A stretch of DNA of 62,479 bases from JABFWF01 sp035539135. Its GTDB lineage: Bacteria > Pseudomonadota > Gammaproteobacteria > Xanthomonadales > Xanthomonadaceae. The translations under genes were made by a program, and so were the position numbers. The notes below the pieces were generated by a model. That model ran no database searches. It had not been told where the DNA came from and saw only the letters and a list, made by a program, of their open reading frames with translations. Positions 52,538 to 61,121 of the stretch are shown one piece after another; position 1 is the stretch's first letter, and each line of letters opens with the position of its first letter. The DNA lies in assembly GCA_035539135.1 (NCBI GenBank), contig DATLJD010000007.1:1-62479 (forward strand). The letters are read 5' to 3'.

Positions 52538-53557
52538 ATGACAGATCGCACCAGGTCCCGCATCGCCGCCCTCTGCCTCGCCGCGCTGTTCGCCGGACAG
52601 GCCGCCGCCGCCGAAGTCACCGGCGCGGGCGCATCGTTCGTCTATCCGCTCATCTCCAAGTGGTCGGCCGACTACGCCAGGGCCACCGGCAACCGCGTCA
52701 ACTACCAGTCCATCGGCTCTGGCGGGGGTATCGCCCAGATCAAGGCAGGCACGGTGGACTTCGGCTCCTCGGACGCGCCGCTGCCGCCGGCCGAGCTGGA
52801 GAAGCACGGTCTCGTGCAGTTCCCCTCGGTGATCGGCGGCGTCGTGCCGGTGATCAACGTCCCGGGCGTGGCGTCCGGTGCGATGAAGCTCGACGGCGCG
52901 CTGCTCGCCGACATCTTCCTCGGCAAGGTCAAGATGTGGAACGACCCGCGCATCGTCGCCCTCAACGGCGGCATCCGGCTGCCCGCCCGGAAGATCACCG
53001 TCGTGCATCGCTCCGATGGTTCCGGCACCACGTTCAACTTCGCCAACTACCTATCGAAGGTCAGCCCCGCCTGGAAGCGGCAGGTCGGCGAAGGCACCAG
53101 CCTGAAATGGCCGACCGGCATCGGCGGCAAGGGCAACGAGGGCGTGGCCGCCTACGTCAAGCAGGTCAGCGGCGGCATCGGCTACGTCGAGCTGTCGTAC
53201 GCGCTGCAGAACGGCATGGCCTACGCACGCCTGAAGAACGCCGCCGGCCGCTACGTGCTGCCCTCCGACAAGACCTTCGCCGCGGCCGCGGCCAGTGCCG
53301 ACTGGACCTCGGCGAGCGACTTCCATCTGGTGATGACCAACGCGCCTGGCGAGGACTCCTGGCCGATCACCGCGACCAACTTCATCCTCATGCGCAAGGC
53401 GCCGAAGAACGTCGCCGGCGCCCGGGCCGCGCGCGAATTCTTCCAGTGGGCCTACGCCAACGGCGACACCCAGGCACGCCAGCTCGATTACGTGCCGTTG
53501 CCGGACGCGCTGGTCGGGCAGGTCGATGCGTACTGGTCACACTCCTTCAAGTTCTGA
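52538..53557 (+). CDS. pstS: Phosphate ABC transporter, periplasmic substrate-binding protein PstS
   Basis: A 339-residue protein with signal peptide (MTDRTRSRIAALCLAALFAGQAAA). The mature N-terminus EVTGAGASFVYPLISKW is the PstS signature, with phosphate-contacting residues in GAGASF, IGSGGGIAQI, DFGSSDAPL and HRSDGSGTTFNF. It captures phosphate for PstCAB. AGGAG lies 5 nt before the ATG. It is preceded by a Pho box and followed by its own terminator, so it can be expressed more strongly than the rest of the operon. Confidence 0.97.
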   Translation: MTDRTRSRIAALCLAALFAGQAAAAEVTGAGASFVYPLISKWSADYARATGNRVNYQSIGSGGGIAQIKAGTVDFGSSDAPLPPAELEKHGLVQFPSVIGGVVPVINVPGVASGAMKLDGALLADIFLGKVKMWNDPRIVALNGGIRLPARKITVVHRSDGSGTTFNFANYLSKVSPAWKRQVGEGTSLKWPTGIGGKGNEGVAAYVKQVSGGIGYVELSYALQNGMAYARLKNAAGRYVLPSDKTFAAAAASADWTSASDFHLVMTNAPGEDSWPITATNFILMRKAPKNVAGARAAREFFQWAYANGDTQARQLDYVPLPDALVGQVDAYWSHSFKF

Positions 53558-53571
53558 CCGCCAGCACGGGG

Positions 53572-53601
53572 AAAAGACGCGGGCCTGCCCGCGTTCTTTT
53601 C
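53572..53601 (+). terminator. Terminator after pstS
   Basis: Stem ACGCGGG / CCCGCGT with loop CCTG (53577-53594), extended by an A-rich left flank pairing with the T-rich right flank (TTCTTTTC). It lies 20 bp beyond the pstS stop and upstream of the pstC Pho box. Confidence 0.75.
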
Positions 53602-53624
53602 TTGCGCTGCGGAAGCCGTCGCAG

Positions 53625-53658
53625 ATGTCATCGGCATGTCATGACGATGGCGTCTCAT
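53625..53658 (+). promoter_or_regulatory. Pho box and -10 of pstC
   Basis: Two identical half-sites ATGTCAT (53625-53631 and 53636-53642) separated by 4 bp form an 18-bp Pho box, with a partial third (ATGGCGT, 53647-53653). TCTCAT (53653-53658) follows exactly 10 bp after the box and can be the -10. This gives pstC-pstA-pstB a PhoB-dependent promoter separate from pstS. Confidence 0.78.
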
Positions 53659-53695
53659 GCACGTATCGCCCGTCGTCAACGGCATCGCACCCGGA

Positions 53696-54661
53696 ATGAA
53701 CGCGATCCCCCTCCCCGCCTCCGCCGAATCGAACCGCGACGCACGCGCCGACCGCGGCTTCCGCTGGCTGGTCACCGCCGCGGGCCTGTTCGTGCTGGTG
53801 GCGCTGGCGGCCGCCGCCCTGTCCATGCTGTGGGGCGGCCGCGCGGCGTTCGACAAGTTCGGGCTCGCGTTCCTATGGTCGAACGCATGGGATCCGGTCA
53901 ACCGGGTGTTCGGCGCCCTGGTGCCGATCTACGGCACCGTCGTGACGGCGCTGATCGCCATGCTGATCGCGGTGCCGGTGAGCTTCGGCATCGCCATGTT
54001 CCTCACCGAGATCGCTCCGAAGTGGATGCGCGGCACGGTGAGCGCGGCGATCGAACTGCTGGCCGGCATCCCGTCGATCATCTACGGCATGTGGGGCCTG
54101 TTCGTGCTGGTGCCGGTGCTGGCCGAGCACGTGTACCCGCGGGTCGACGCGCACCTCGGCGGACTGCCGCTGGTCGGCGCGCTGTTCTCCGGTCCGCCGC
54201 TGGGCCTCGGCATGGGCACCGCCGGGCTGGTGCTGGCGATCATGGTGATCCCGTTCATCGCCTCGGTGATGCGCGAGGTGTTCCTGACCGTGCCCGGGCG
54301 CCTGAAGGAATCCGCCTACGCGCTCGGTTCCACCCGCTGGGAGGTAGTGTGGGACGTGGTCCTGCCGTATACCCGCTCGGCGGTGATCGGCGGCGTCTTC
54401 CTCGGCCTCGGCCGCGCGCTCGGCGAAACCATGGCGGTGACCTTCGTGCTCGGCAACGCGCACGAGCTGACCGCCTCGCTGCTGATGCCGGGCAACTCGA
54501 TCGCGGCGACCATCGCCAACGAATTCGCGGAAGCCGACTCGGAGATGTACCGGTCCGCGCTGATCGCGCTCGGCTTCGTGCTGTTCCTGGTGACCTTCGT
54601 CGTGCTGACCATCGCCCGCCTGATGCTGCGCCAGCTGGCGAAGAAGGAGGGCCGCGCATGA
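53696..54661 (+). CDS. pstC: Phosphate ABC transporter permease PstC
   Basis: A 321-residue inner-membrane permease with six helices and the ABC-permease EAA loop (KESAYALGSTRWEVVWDVVLPYTRSAVIGG, about 212-241). It forms the channel with PstA. I chose ATG 53696 (MNAIPLPAS) rather than 53657, because 53657 overlaps the predicted -10 and would lie upstream of the transcript start. The 3' end overlaps pstA as ATGA. Length agrees with the family. Confidence 0.94.
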   Translation: MNAIPLPASAESNRDARADRGFRWLVTAAGLFVLVALAAAALSMLWGGRAAFDKFGLAFLWSNAWDPVNRVFGALVPIYGTVVTALIAMLIAVPVSFGIAMFLTEIAPKWMRGTVSAAIELLAGIPSIIYGMWGLFVLVPVLAEHVYPRVDAHLGGLPLVGALFSGPPLGLGMGTAGLVLAIMVIPFIASVMREVFLTVPGRLKESAYALGSTRWEVVWDVVLPYTRSAVIGGVFLGLGRALGETMAVTFVLGNAHELTASLLMPGNSIAATIANEFAEADSEMYRSALIALGFVLFLVTFVVLTIARLMLRQLAKKEGRA

Positions 54662-55512
54662 GCCCGCTGCCGCTGTACGGCGTCCGCCGCGCGAAGAGCC
54701 TGGCGGCGCAGGCGCTGGCCGTGCTGGCCACCGTGTTCGGCCTGTTCTGGCTGGCGTGGATCCTGTGGACCACGCTGAGCAAGGGCCTGGCGTCGATCAA
54801 CCTCGACCTGTTCACCCGGATGACCCCGCCTCCGGTCGAGGCGGGCGGCATGCTCAACGCGTTCTTCGGCAGCGCCCTGATGAGCCTGCTGGGCATCGCC
54901 TTCGGCGCGCCGGTCGGCGTGCTCGCGGGCACCTACCTGTCGGAATACTCGGGCCGGTCGTGGATCGGCGCCATGATCCGCTTCGTCAACGACATCCTGC
55001 TGTCGGCGCCGTCGATCGTGCTTGGGCTGTTCGTGTACGCCCTGGTCGTGGCGCGGATGGGCCACTTCTCCGCCTTGGCCGGCGCGATCTCGCTCGCATT
55101 CATCGTGCTGCCGGTGGTGGTGCGCACCACCGACGAGATGCTGCGCCTGGTGCCGGCGCAGATGCGCGAGGCCGCGCTGTCGCTCGGCGTGCCGCAATGG
55201 AAGGTGACGCTGCAGGTACTGTACCGCTCCGCGCTGCCGGGCATCGTCACCGGCATCCTGCTGGCGCTCGCACGGATCGCCGGCGAAACCGCGCCTCTGC
55301 TGTTCACCGCGCTCAACAACCAGTACTGGACCACCGACGTCACCCAGCCGATGGCGAACGTGCCGGTGGTGATCTTCCAGTACGCGATGAGCCCGTACGA
55401 AGGCTGGCACACGCTGGCCTGGGCCGGCGCCTTCGTCCTGACCCTGTTCGTGCTGGCCGTCGGCCTGGTCGCGCGCGCGGTGGTCGCCAGCAGGCGCATG
55501 CCGCATGACTGA
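54658..55512 (+). CDS. pstA: Phosphate ABC transporter permease PstA
   Basis: A 284-residue permease with six hydrophobic helices and an EAA loop (MREAALSLGVPQWKVTLQVLYRSALPGIVTG, about 163-193). GETAPLLFTA is the conserved PstA segment near the last helices. It pairs with PstC in the inner membrane. It is translationally coupled to pstC by ATGA. Confidence 0.95.
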   Translation: MSPLPLYGVRRAKSLAAQALAVLATVFGLFWLAWILWTTLSKGLASINLDLFTRMTPPPVEAGGMLNAFFGSALMSLLGIAFGAPVGVLAGTYLSEYSGRSWIGAMIRFVNDILLSAPSIVLGLFVYALVVARMGHFSALAGAISLAFIVLPVVVRTTDEMLRLVPAQMREAALSLGVPQWKVTLQVLYRSALPGIVTGILLALARIAGETAPLLFTALNNQYWTTDVTQPMANVPVVIFQYAMSPYEGWHTLAWAGAFVLTLFVLAVGLVARAVVASRRMPHD

Positions 55513-55585
55513 GCTGCTCGCCCCCGTCCGCGTGGACGCCATGCGTCCCTCCCTTTCCCGTGGCACCCCGCTCCGCCAGGTTCCG

Positions 55586-56398
55586 ATGCCCGACGCCATG
55601 CTCTCCACCCCGTTTTCCGCCACGACCCAGGCAGTCACCGCCGCGCCCGCCAAGCTCTCCGCGCGCGGAGTCGACTTCTTTTACGGCCGCGCGCAGGCGT
55701 TGAAGAACGTCAGCCTGGATATCCCGGAAAAGCGGGTGACCGCGCTCATCGGCCCCTCGGGCTGCGGCAAGTCGACCCTGCTGCGCGTGTTCAACCGCAT
55801 CTACGCGCTGTACCCCGGCCAGGCGGCGCACGGCACGGTGCTGCTCGACGGCGAGGACATCCTGGATCCGGGCTACCCGCTCAACCGGCTGCGGAGCCGG
55901 GTCGGCATGGTGTTCCAGAAACCGGTGCCGTTCCCCATGACGATCTTCGAGAACGTCGCCTACGGCATCCGCCACCACGAGCGGCTGTCCAAGGCCGCGA
56001 TGATGGACCGCGTGGAGCAGGCCCTGCGCCAGGCCGCGCTGTGGGACGAGGTCAAGGACAAGCTGAAGCAGAACGCGCTCGGCCTCTCCGGCGGCCAGCA
56101 GCAGCGCCTGTGCATCGCGCGCGCGGTGGCGCTGCGGCCGCAAGTGCTCCTGCTCGACGAGCCGACCTCCGCCCTCGACCCGATCTCCACCGGCCGCATC
56201 GAGCAGCTGATCGAGGAGCTCAAGCGCGAGTACACCCTCGTCATCGTCACCCACAACATGCAACAGGCGGCGCGGGTCTCGGACTACACCGCCTTCATGT
56301 ACCTCGGCGACCTGGTCGAGCACGGCCCGACGGACGCGATCTTTTCCAATCCGGCGAAGCAGCAGACCGAGGATTACATCACCGGTCGATTCGGGTGA
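55586..56398 (+). CDS. pstB: Phosphate ABC transporter ATP-binding protein PstB
   Basis: A 270-residue ABC ATPase. Walker A GPSGCGKST, the Q-loop in GMVFQKPVPFPMTIFENVAYG, signature LSGGQQQR, Walker B VLLLDEPTSALD, and H-loop VTHNMQQA are intact. It powers PstCA. The start is uncertain: an ATG at 55505 overlaps the pstA stop by 8 bp and would add 27 residues not typical of the family; the ATG at 55586 has AGG 5 nt upstream and gives a normal N-terminus. It is followed 121 bp later by phoU. Confidence 0.94.
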   Translation: MPDAMLSTPFSATTQAVTAAPAKLSARGVDFFYGRAQALKNVSLDIPEKRVTALIGPSGCGKSTLLRVFNRIYALYPGQAAHGTVLLDGEDILDPGYPLNRLRSRVGMVFQKPVPFPMTIFENVAYGIRHHERLSKAAMMDRVEQALRQAALWDEVKDKLKQNALGLSGGQQQRLCIARAVALRPQVLLLDEPTSALDPISTGRIEQLIEELKREYTLVIVTHNMQQAARVSDYTAFMYLGDLVEHGPTDAIFSNPAKQQTEDYITGRFG

Positions 56399-56519
56399 GC
56401 CACGCCGCCTGCGCGGCACCGCCGCGCGGCCTGGCGAACGCCCGGCCACGGATCGCAGGGCCGGGCGATCCAACCACGCTACGCCATGGACGGCAGCAAC
56501 GACCAAACGGGACACCACG

Positions 56520-57239
56520 ATGACGACGCCCCAGCCCCATGACCACATCGTCCGCAGCCTCGACGAAGGCCAGCAGCACCTGCTGGAGACGCTGCTGCGC
56601 ATGGGCGACATGGCCGCCGCGCAACTCGAGGCGGCGCTCGACCTGCTCGACCGCCCGGACGAGGGCATGGCCGCGCGCATCGTCGCCAACGACGAAGCGA
56701 TCGACGCGCTCGAGCGCGAAATCGGCCAGGACGTCATGCACCTCGCCCTCCGCGGTCCGCTGGCGCGCGACCTGCGCGAGATCCTCGCCGCGCTGCGGAT
56801 CGCATCCGACCTGGAGCGCATCGGCGACCTGGCCGCGAACCTCGCCAAGCGCTCGCGCGCCCTGACCCTGGCCTGGCCGATCGCGCGCGAGGACCTGCAG
56901 ACCCTGGGGCGGCGCGCTGTCCGCCAGGTCCGTGAGGCGCTGGCCGCCTACCGCGCGCGCGATGCGGTCGCCGCGCAGCGCGTGAGGGGTGCCGACGCCG
57001 AACTCGACCTGCTGCACACCGGGCTGTTCCACGAGTTGCTGGGCTGGATGCGGCAGGACGCGGGCGCGGTGTCGCCAGGCACCCACCTGCTGTTCATGGC
57101 CAAGAACCTGGAGCGCATCGGCGACCACGCGACCAACATCGCCGAGAGCGTGTGCTTCCTGGTCGAGGGGGACGATGCCCTGCCGCCGCGCGAGAAGCGC
57201 GACGACGCATCGTTGCCGAGCGCGCTCCCGCGCAGCTAG
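56520..57239 (+). CDS. phoU: Phosphate signalling protein PhoU
   Basis: A 239-residue all-helical protein made of two three-helix PhoU repeats. Metal-binding ERIGDxxxN motifs occur in both halves: DLERIGDLAANLAKR (about 96-110) and NLERIGDHATNIAES (about 198-212). It couples the Pst transporter to PhoR/PhoB and represses the Pho regulon when phosphate is ample. It is the last gene of the pst block; PhoB and PhoR are not in the window. Confidence 0.96.
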   Translation: MTTPQPHDHIVRSLDEGQQHLLETLLRMGDMAAAQLEAALDLLDRPDEGMAARIVANDEAIDALEREIGQDVMHLALRGPLARDLREILAALRIASDLERIGDLAANLAKRSRALTLAWPIAREDLQTLGRRAVRQVREALAAYRARDAVAAQRVRGADAELDLLHTGLFHELLGWMRQDAGAVSPGTHLLFMAKNLERIGDHATNIAESVCFLVEGDDALPPREKRDDASLPSALPRS

Positions 57240-57322
57240 GAACGAACCGCGCGACGGCGGCCGGGGCGGTCCTTTCGCCGGGTGGTCGCGGACCGCGCGC
57301 GACGCTTTGCTACCCTTGCGCG

Positions 57323-57979
57323 ATGACGCAGGAGCCGCCCGCCGCCACGCCCGACACCGCCGCCACGCCACCCGTGCGGCGCATGGCCGAACGCTTCCGC
57401 GGCTACCTGCCGGTGGTGGTGGATGCGGAAACCGGCGGGTTCGACTGGAACCGCCACGCCCTGCTCGAGCTCGCCGCGATCCCGCTGGAGCTCGACGCCG
57501 CCGGCCGCCTGGTCCCCGGCGAGGTCGCCTGCGCGCACTTCGAGCCGGCCCCCGGCATGGCGATCGATCCCAAGTCGCTCGAAGTCACCGGCATCCGCAT
57601 CGACCACCCGTTCCGCATGGCCAAGCCGGAAAAGGAGGCGCTGGACCACGTCTTCGCCGCCGTGCGCGCCGCGCTGCGCCGGCACGAATGCCAGCGCGCG
57701 ATCCTGGTCGGCCACAACGCGCACTTCGACCTGAACTTCCTCAACGCCGCGGTCGCCCGCACGGGCCACAAGCGCAACCCGTTCCATCCCTTCAGCGTGT
57801 TCGACACGGTGACCCTGGCCGGCGTCGCCTACGGCCAGACCGTGCTGGGTCGCGCGATGCACGCGGCCGGGCTGGCCTGGAACGGCGAGGAAGCGCACTC
57901 GGCCGTGTACGACGCCGAGCGCACCGCCGAGCTGTTCTGCAAGATCGTCAACGCCTGGCCGTCGCCTTCCGCGCCATGA
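57323..57979 (+). CDS. rnt: Ribonuclease T
   Basis: A 218-residue DEDDh exonuclease. Exo I motif VVVDAETGGFDWNRHALLE (D and E ligands), Exo II in GHNAHFDLNFL, Exo III HSAVYDAERTAELF (catalytic His and Asp). The middle RNase T segment NPFHPFSVFDTVTLAG is conserved. It trims 3' ends of tRNA and other stable RNAs. The start at 57323 begins a Pro-rich N-terminus a little longer than in E. coli. The 3' end overlaps the convergent membrane-protein gene by 32 bp. Confidence 0.95.
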   Translation: MTQEPPAATPDTAATPPVRRMAERFRGYLPVVVDAETGGFDWNRHALLELAAIPLELDAAGRLVPGEVACAHFEPAPGMAIDPKSLEVTGIRIDHPFRMAKPEKEALDHVFAAVRAALRRHECQRAILVGHNAHFDLNFLNAAVARTGHKRNPFHPFSVFDTVTLAGVAYGQTVLGRAMHAAGLAWNGEEAHSAVYDAERTAELFCKIVNAWPSPSAP

Positions 57980-58205
57980 GCGAACGGCCGATGCCGTAGG
58001 CGCTGATCAGCACCCAGGTCGCCTCCAGCAGGAACACCGACAGGTTGAAGCTACCCACCAGCGTGACCAGCACGCCGCCGGCGCCGAGCAGGTTGAGCAG
58101 CTGGTAGCGCAGGCCGTCGCCGGCAAGCCGCCCGGCCTGCAGCAGGAAGAAGGCGACCAGCACCATCAGCGTGCCGGCGAGGCCGATCCAGTCGTACCAG
58201 TGCAT
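57948..58205 (-). CDS. CBU_0592-like small membrane protein
   Basis: An 85-residue protein with three hydrophobic helices: WIGLAGTLMVLVAFFLLQAG (5-24), LLNLLGAGGVLVTLVGSF (about 37-54), and SVFLLEATWVLISAYGI (about 57-73), then a basic tail. The layout (DWxGxxG, YQLLNLLGAxGxxxN, E.xW.lIs.yG) fits the CBU_0592 family of unknown function. It lies 5 bp downstream of the GFA-domain gene in the same orientation and runs into the end of rnt on the other strand. Confidence 0.82.
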   Translation of the reverse strand: MHWYDWIGLAGTLMVLVAFFLLQAGRLAGDGLRYQLLNLLGAGGVLVTLVGSFNLSVFLLEATWVLISAYGIGRSLMARKATARR

Positions 58206-58210
58206 GACGG

Positions 58211-58561
58211 CTAGAAACTCGCGCCGTCGACCTGGCGCACGTTCAACGCGGCCAAGTCGACGTCGGGCAGGCAACGCACGTTGACGGCGACGGTGTCCTC
58301 GCCGGTCTTCGGGTTGCGCGCCTCGCTGAAGGGCGCGATGCCGCAGGTCGGGCAGAAGTGGTGGGCGATCGTTTCCTTGTGGAAGCGATAGGTCGCGTAG
58401 TCGCCCGCCTTGCTGTCCAGGCGGAAGGCCGCGCGCGGGAAGAACGCGAGCAGGCCGCCGCGGCGGCGGCACAGCGAGCAATTGCAGTCGATCGCGTCGC
58501 GCACCTCGCCCTCGACGGTGAAGGCGATGCGACCGCAGTGGCAGCTTCCCTGGTGGGCCAT
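58211..58561 (-). CDS. GFA (CENP-V/GFA domain) family protein
   Basis: A 116-residue zinc-binding protein. The Cys pattern is GSCHCGRIAF (C7, C9), DCNCSLCRRRG (C26, C28, C31), and HFCPTCGIAPF (C70, C73), which matches the GFA/Mss4-like fold. The family is named after glutathione-dependent formaldehyde-activating enzyme, but most members have no proven activity. AGGAG lies 7 nt before the ATG at 58561. It is co-oriented with the CBU_0592-like gene, 5 bp apart. Confidence 0.9.
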   Translation of the reverse strand: MAHQGSCHCGRIAFTVEGEVRDAIDCNCSLCRRRGGLLAFFPRAAFRLDSKAGDYATYRFHKETIAHHFCPTCGIAPFSEARNPKTGEDTVAVNVRCLPDVDLAALNVRQVDGASF

Positions 58562-58659
58562 GGCCGGACTCCTGGAGGATGGAGCGCCGAGGGTAGCGCG
58601 CCCGCGCGGCCGGCGGGCAGGGCTATGCTTGGCCTCCCGTCCCACCGCGACCGCCGCCG

Positions 58660-60471
58660 ATGCGCCTGCTGCCCGCCGTTGCCCTGCTCACCCTCGCCCT
58701 CGCCGCCTGCCAGGCGACCCCGCCGGCGGCCACCGCCGACGCGGGCGCCGACGTTCCCGCCAGCGCGGCAGCCGGCACCGCCGACGCGCGCTTCGCCGAC
58801 ATCTCGCAGCGCTGGCTGGACGGCTGGATGCGGCTCAACCCGGTCGCGGCGACCCAGATCGGCGACCACCGCTTCGACGACGCGCTCGACGACCTCGGCG
58901 CGGGCGGCCGCCGCAAGCTGGTCGACTTCAGCAAGGGCCTGCTGGCCGAACTCGACGCGATCGACGCCGCCGGCCTCAGCCGCGAGAACCAGGTTGACGC
59001 CCTGATCCTGCGCAACCAGCTGCGCTCGGACATCTGGAACACCGAAACCCTGCAGTCCTGGGCGTGGGACCCGCAGGTCTACAGCGGCCTCGCCGGCGGC
59101 GCGATCTACAACCTGATGGCGCGCGACTTCGCGCCGATGCCGCAGCGGCTGAAGGCGGCGACCGCGCGCATGGAGAAGATCCCGGCCTTGTTCGCGCAGA
59201 TGCGCGAAAACCTCGATCCCGCGCGGGTGCCGAGGATCCACGCGGAAACCGTGGCCAAGCAGAACGGGGGCCTGCTCGCCCTGGTCGACCAGTTCATCGC
59301 CCCGAACGCCGGCCAGCTGACCGGCGCTGACCGCGACCGCCTGGACGCCGCCGTCGCCGGCCTGCGCAAGGCGGTGGCCGACCAGCAGCAATGGCTCGAC
59401 CAGACCCTGGTGCCGAACGCGAAGGGCGACTTCCGGATCGGCGCGCAGCTGTACGACCAGAAGTTGCAGTTCTCGCTGATGTCCTCGCTCTCGCGCGCGG
59501 AAATCCGCCAGCGCGCGGAGGCGGAGGTGACGCGCGTGCGCGACGAGATGTACGCGATCGCGCGGCAGGTACTCGCCGGCCGCAAGGGTGCGCCGGCGAC
59601 GCCGGAATCACCGACCGACGACCAGCGCCAGCAGGCGATCGAGGCCGCGCTGGAATTGGCCTACGCCGAGCACCCGCCGCGCGACGGCGTTGTCGACGCG
59701 GCCAAGCAGGCGCTCGCCGACGTCACCGCCTTCGTGCGCGCGAAGGACCTCGTCACCGTCCCGGACGATCCGGTCAAGATCATCCTGATGCCCGAGTTCC
59801 AGCGTGGCGTCGCGGTCGCCTACTGCGATTCGCCGGGGCCGCTCGACAAGGGCCTGGACACCTATTTCGCGATCTCGCCGATCCCGGACGACTGGTCGCA
59901 GGCGCAGGCCGAATCGTTCCTGCGCGAATACAACAGCCGGATGATCCACCTGCTGAGCATCCACGAGGCGATGCCGGGCCATTACCTCGAGGGCGGGCAC
60001 TCGGCGCGCTACCCGTCCACGCTGCGCGCGGTGCTGCGCTCGGGCCTGTTCGCCGAGGGCTGGGCGGTCTACACCGAGGACATGATGGCCGACGCCGGCT
60101 ACATGGGCGACGACCCGCTGTTCCGCCTGGTCCAGCTCAAGTTCTACCTGCGCACGATCGCCAACGCGATCCTCGACCAGGGCGTGCACGTGGACGGCTG
60201 GAGCCGCGAGCAGGCGATGCGACTGATGGTGCACGACGCCTTCCAGCAGGAAAGCGAGGCCGCCGGCAAATGGGTCCGCGCCCAGCTGACCAGCGCCCAG
60301 CTGCCGACCTATTTCGTCGGCGCGCAGGAGCAGTTCGACACCCGCAAGGCGGTCGAGGCGCAGGAAGGCGCCGCCTTCGACCTCAAGCGCTACCACGACC
60401 GGGTGCTGTCCTACGGCGCGCCGCCGGTGCGCTTCGTGCGCGAGCTGATGCTGGACGAGCCGATCCGCTAG
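58660..60471 (+). CDS. DUF885 family lipoprotein (putative metallo-carboxypeptidase)
   Basis: A 603-residue protein with lipoprotein signal (MRLLPAVALLTLALAAC) and a single large DUF885 domain. The motif IHEAMPGHYLEGGH (about 437-450) is the HExxxGH-type zinc site of the family, and FAEGWAVYTEDMMADAGY (about 465-482) supplies the third ligand region. DUF885 members resemble M32/M3-like metallopeptidases; the substrate is unknown. It is probably anchored to the periplasmic face of a membrane. A GC-rich hairpin follows the stop. Confidence 0.88.
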   Translation: MRLLPAVALLTLALAACQATPPAATADAGADVPASAAAGTADARFADISQRWLDGWMRLNPVAATQIGDHRFDDALDDLGAGGRRKLVDFSKGLLAELDAIDAAGLSRENQVDALILRNQLRSDIWNTETLQSWAWDPQVYSGLAGGAIYNLMARDFAPMPQRLKAATARMEKIPALFAQMRENLDPARVPRIHAETVAKQNGGLLALVDQFIAPNAGQLTGADRDRLDAAVAGLRKAVADQQQWLDQTLVPNAKGDFRIGAQLYDQKLQFSLMSSLSRAEIRQRAEAEVTRVRDEMYAIARQVLAGRKGAPATPESPTDDQRQQAIEAALELAYAEHPPRDGVVDAAKQALADVTAFVRAKDLVTVPDDPVKIILMPEFQRGVAVAYCDSPGPLDKGLDTYFAISPIPDDWSQAQAESFLREYNSRMIHLLSIHEAMPGHYLEGGHSARYPSTLRAVLRSGLFAEGWAVYTEDMMADAGYMGDDPLFRLVQLKFYLRTIANAILDQGVHVDGWSREQAMRLMVHDAFQQESEAAGKWVRAQLTSAQLPTYFVGAQEQFDTRKAVEAQEGAAFDLKRYHDRVLSYGAPPVRFVRELMLDEPIR

Positions 60472-60477
60472 GCCCCG

Positions 60478-60503
60478 CCCGGCCGGACCACGCCCCGGCC
60501 GGG
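60478..60503 (+). terminator. GC-rich hairpin after the DUF885 gene
   Basis: A 9-bp stem CCCGGCCGG / CCGGCCGGG with an 8-nt loop, 6 bp past the stop; there is no T-run. It could be a weak terminator. Confidence 0.4.
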
Positions 60504-60609
60504 AAAGCAAGCTTGCGGAGCGCCGCGGCGGCGGCTAACGTCGCGTCAAATGGAGAACCCCGCGGGCGACGCGCCAGGCGTGCCGCCCGCGCCCGCTTTG
60601 GAGCCCGTG

Positions 60610-61029
60610 ATGACCACCCCCGCCCCCCGACCGCCGCTGATCATGTCCCGCCTGGACGTGGAGCGCCTCGAGTCCCTGCTCGAGCAGACCGCGGTGCGCG
60701 GGCTCGACACGCGCGCGCTGCAGACCGAGTTACTGCGCGCCGAGGTGGTGGAACCGCGCGACGTGCCGGGGGACGTGATCACCATGAATTCGACCGCCCG
60801 CTTCCGCGACGAGACCGGCGGCGAGGAACGCGAGCTCACCCTGGTCTATCCGCGCGATGCCGACGGCAGCCCGGACAAGGTGTCCATCCTGGCTCCTGTC
60901 GGCAGCGCCCTGCTCGGCCTGCGCGTGGGCGACGCCATCGAATGGCCGGTGCCCGGCGGCCGCACCATTCGCCTGCGCGTGCTGTCGATCCGCTACCAGC
61001 CGGAAGCGGCGGGCGAGCTGCACCGCTGA
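60610..61029 (+). CDS. rnk: Regulator of nucleoside diphosphate kinase (Rnk), GreA/GreB C-terminal fold
   Basis: A 139-residue protein. Short N-terminal coiled region (MSRLDVERLESLLEQ), then the GreA/B C-terminal FKBP-like domain: VVEPRDVPGDVITMNSTARFRD, LTLVYPRDAD, and ILAPVGSALLGLRVGDAIEW, which are Rnk hallmarks. Rnk binds RNA polymerase near the secondary channel and affects nucleoside diphosphate kinase levels. The start MTTPAPRP has GGAG 6 nt upstream; an ATG 60 bp earlier is less likely. Confidence 0.9.
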   Translation: MTTPAPRPPLIMSRLDVERLESLLEQTAVRGLDTRALQTELLRAEVVEPRDVPGDVITMNSTARFRDETGGEERELTLVYPRDADGSPDKVSILAPVGSALLGLRVGDAIEWPVPGGRTIRLRVLSIRYQPEAAGELHR

Positions 61030-61121
61030 GCGCGGCAACGGCGCGGCCTCCGCCGCCCCCCGTGTGGACTGCCGGTCGAAGCATGGTTATCGTATCGGCG
61101 GGGAAAACTGGGGTAAGGCGA

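Noticed and set aside
53657..53695. Upstream ATG for pstC
   Set aside because: It overlaps the predicted -10 of the PhoB-dependent promoter and would be upstream of the transcript start; the next ATG gives a normal PstC N-terminus.
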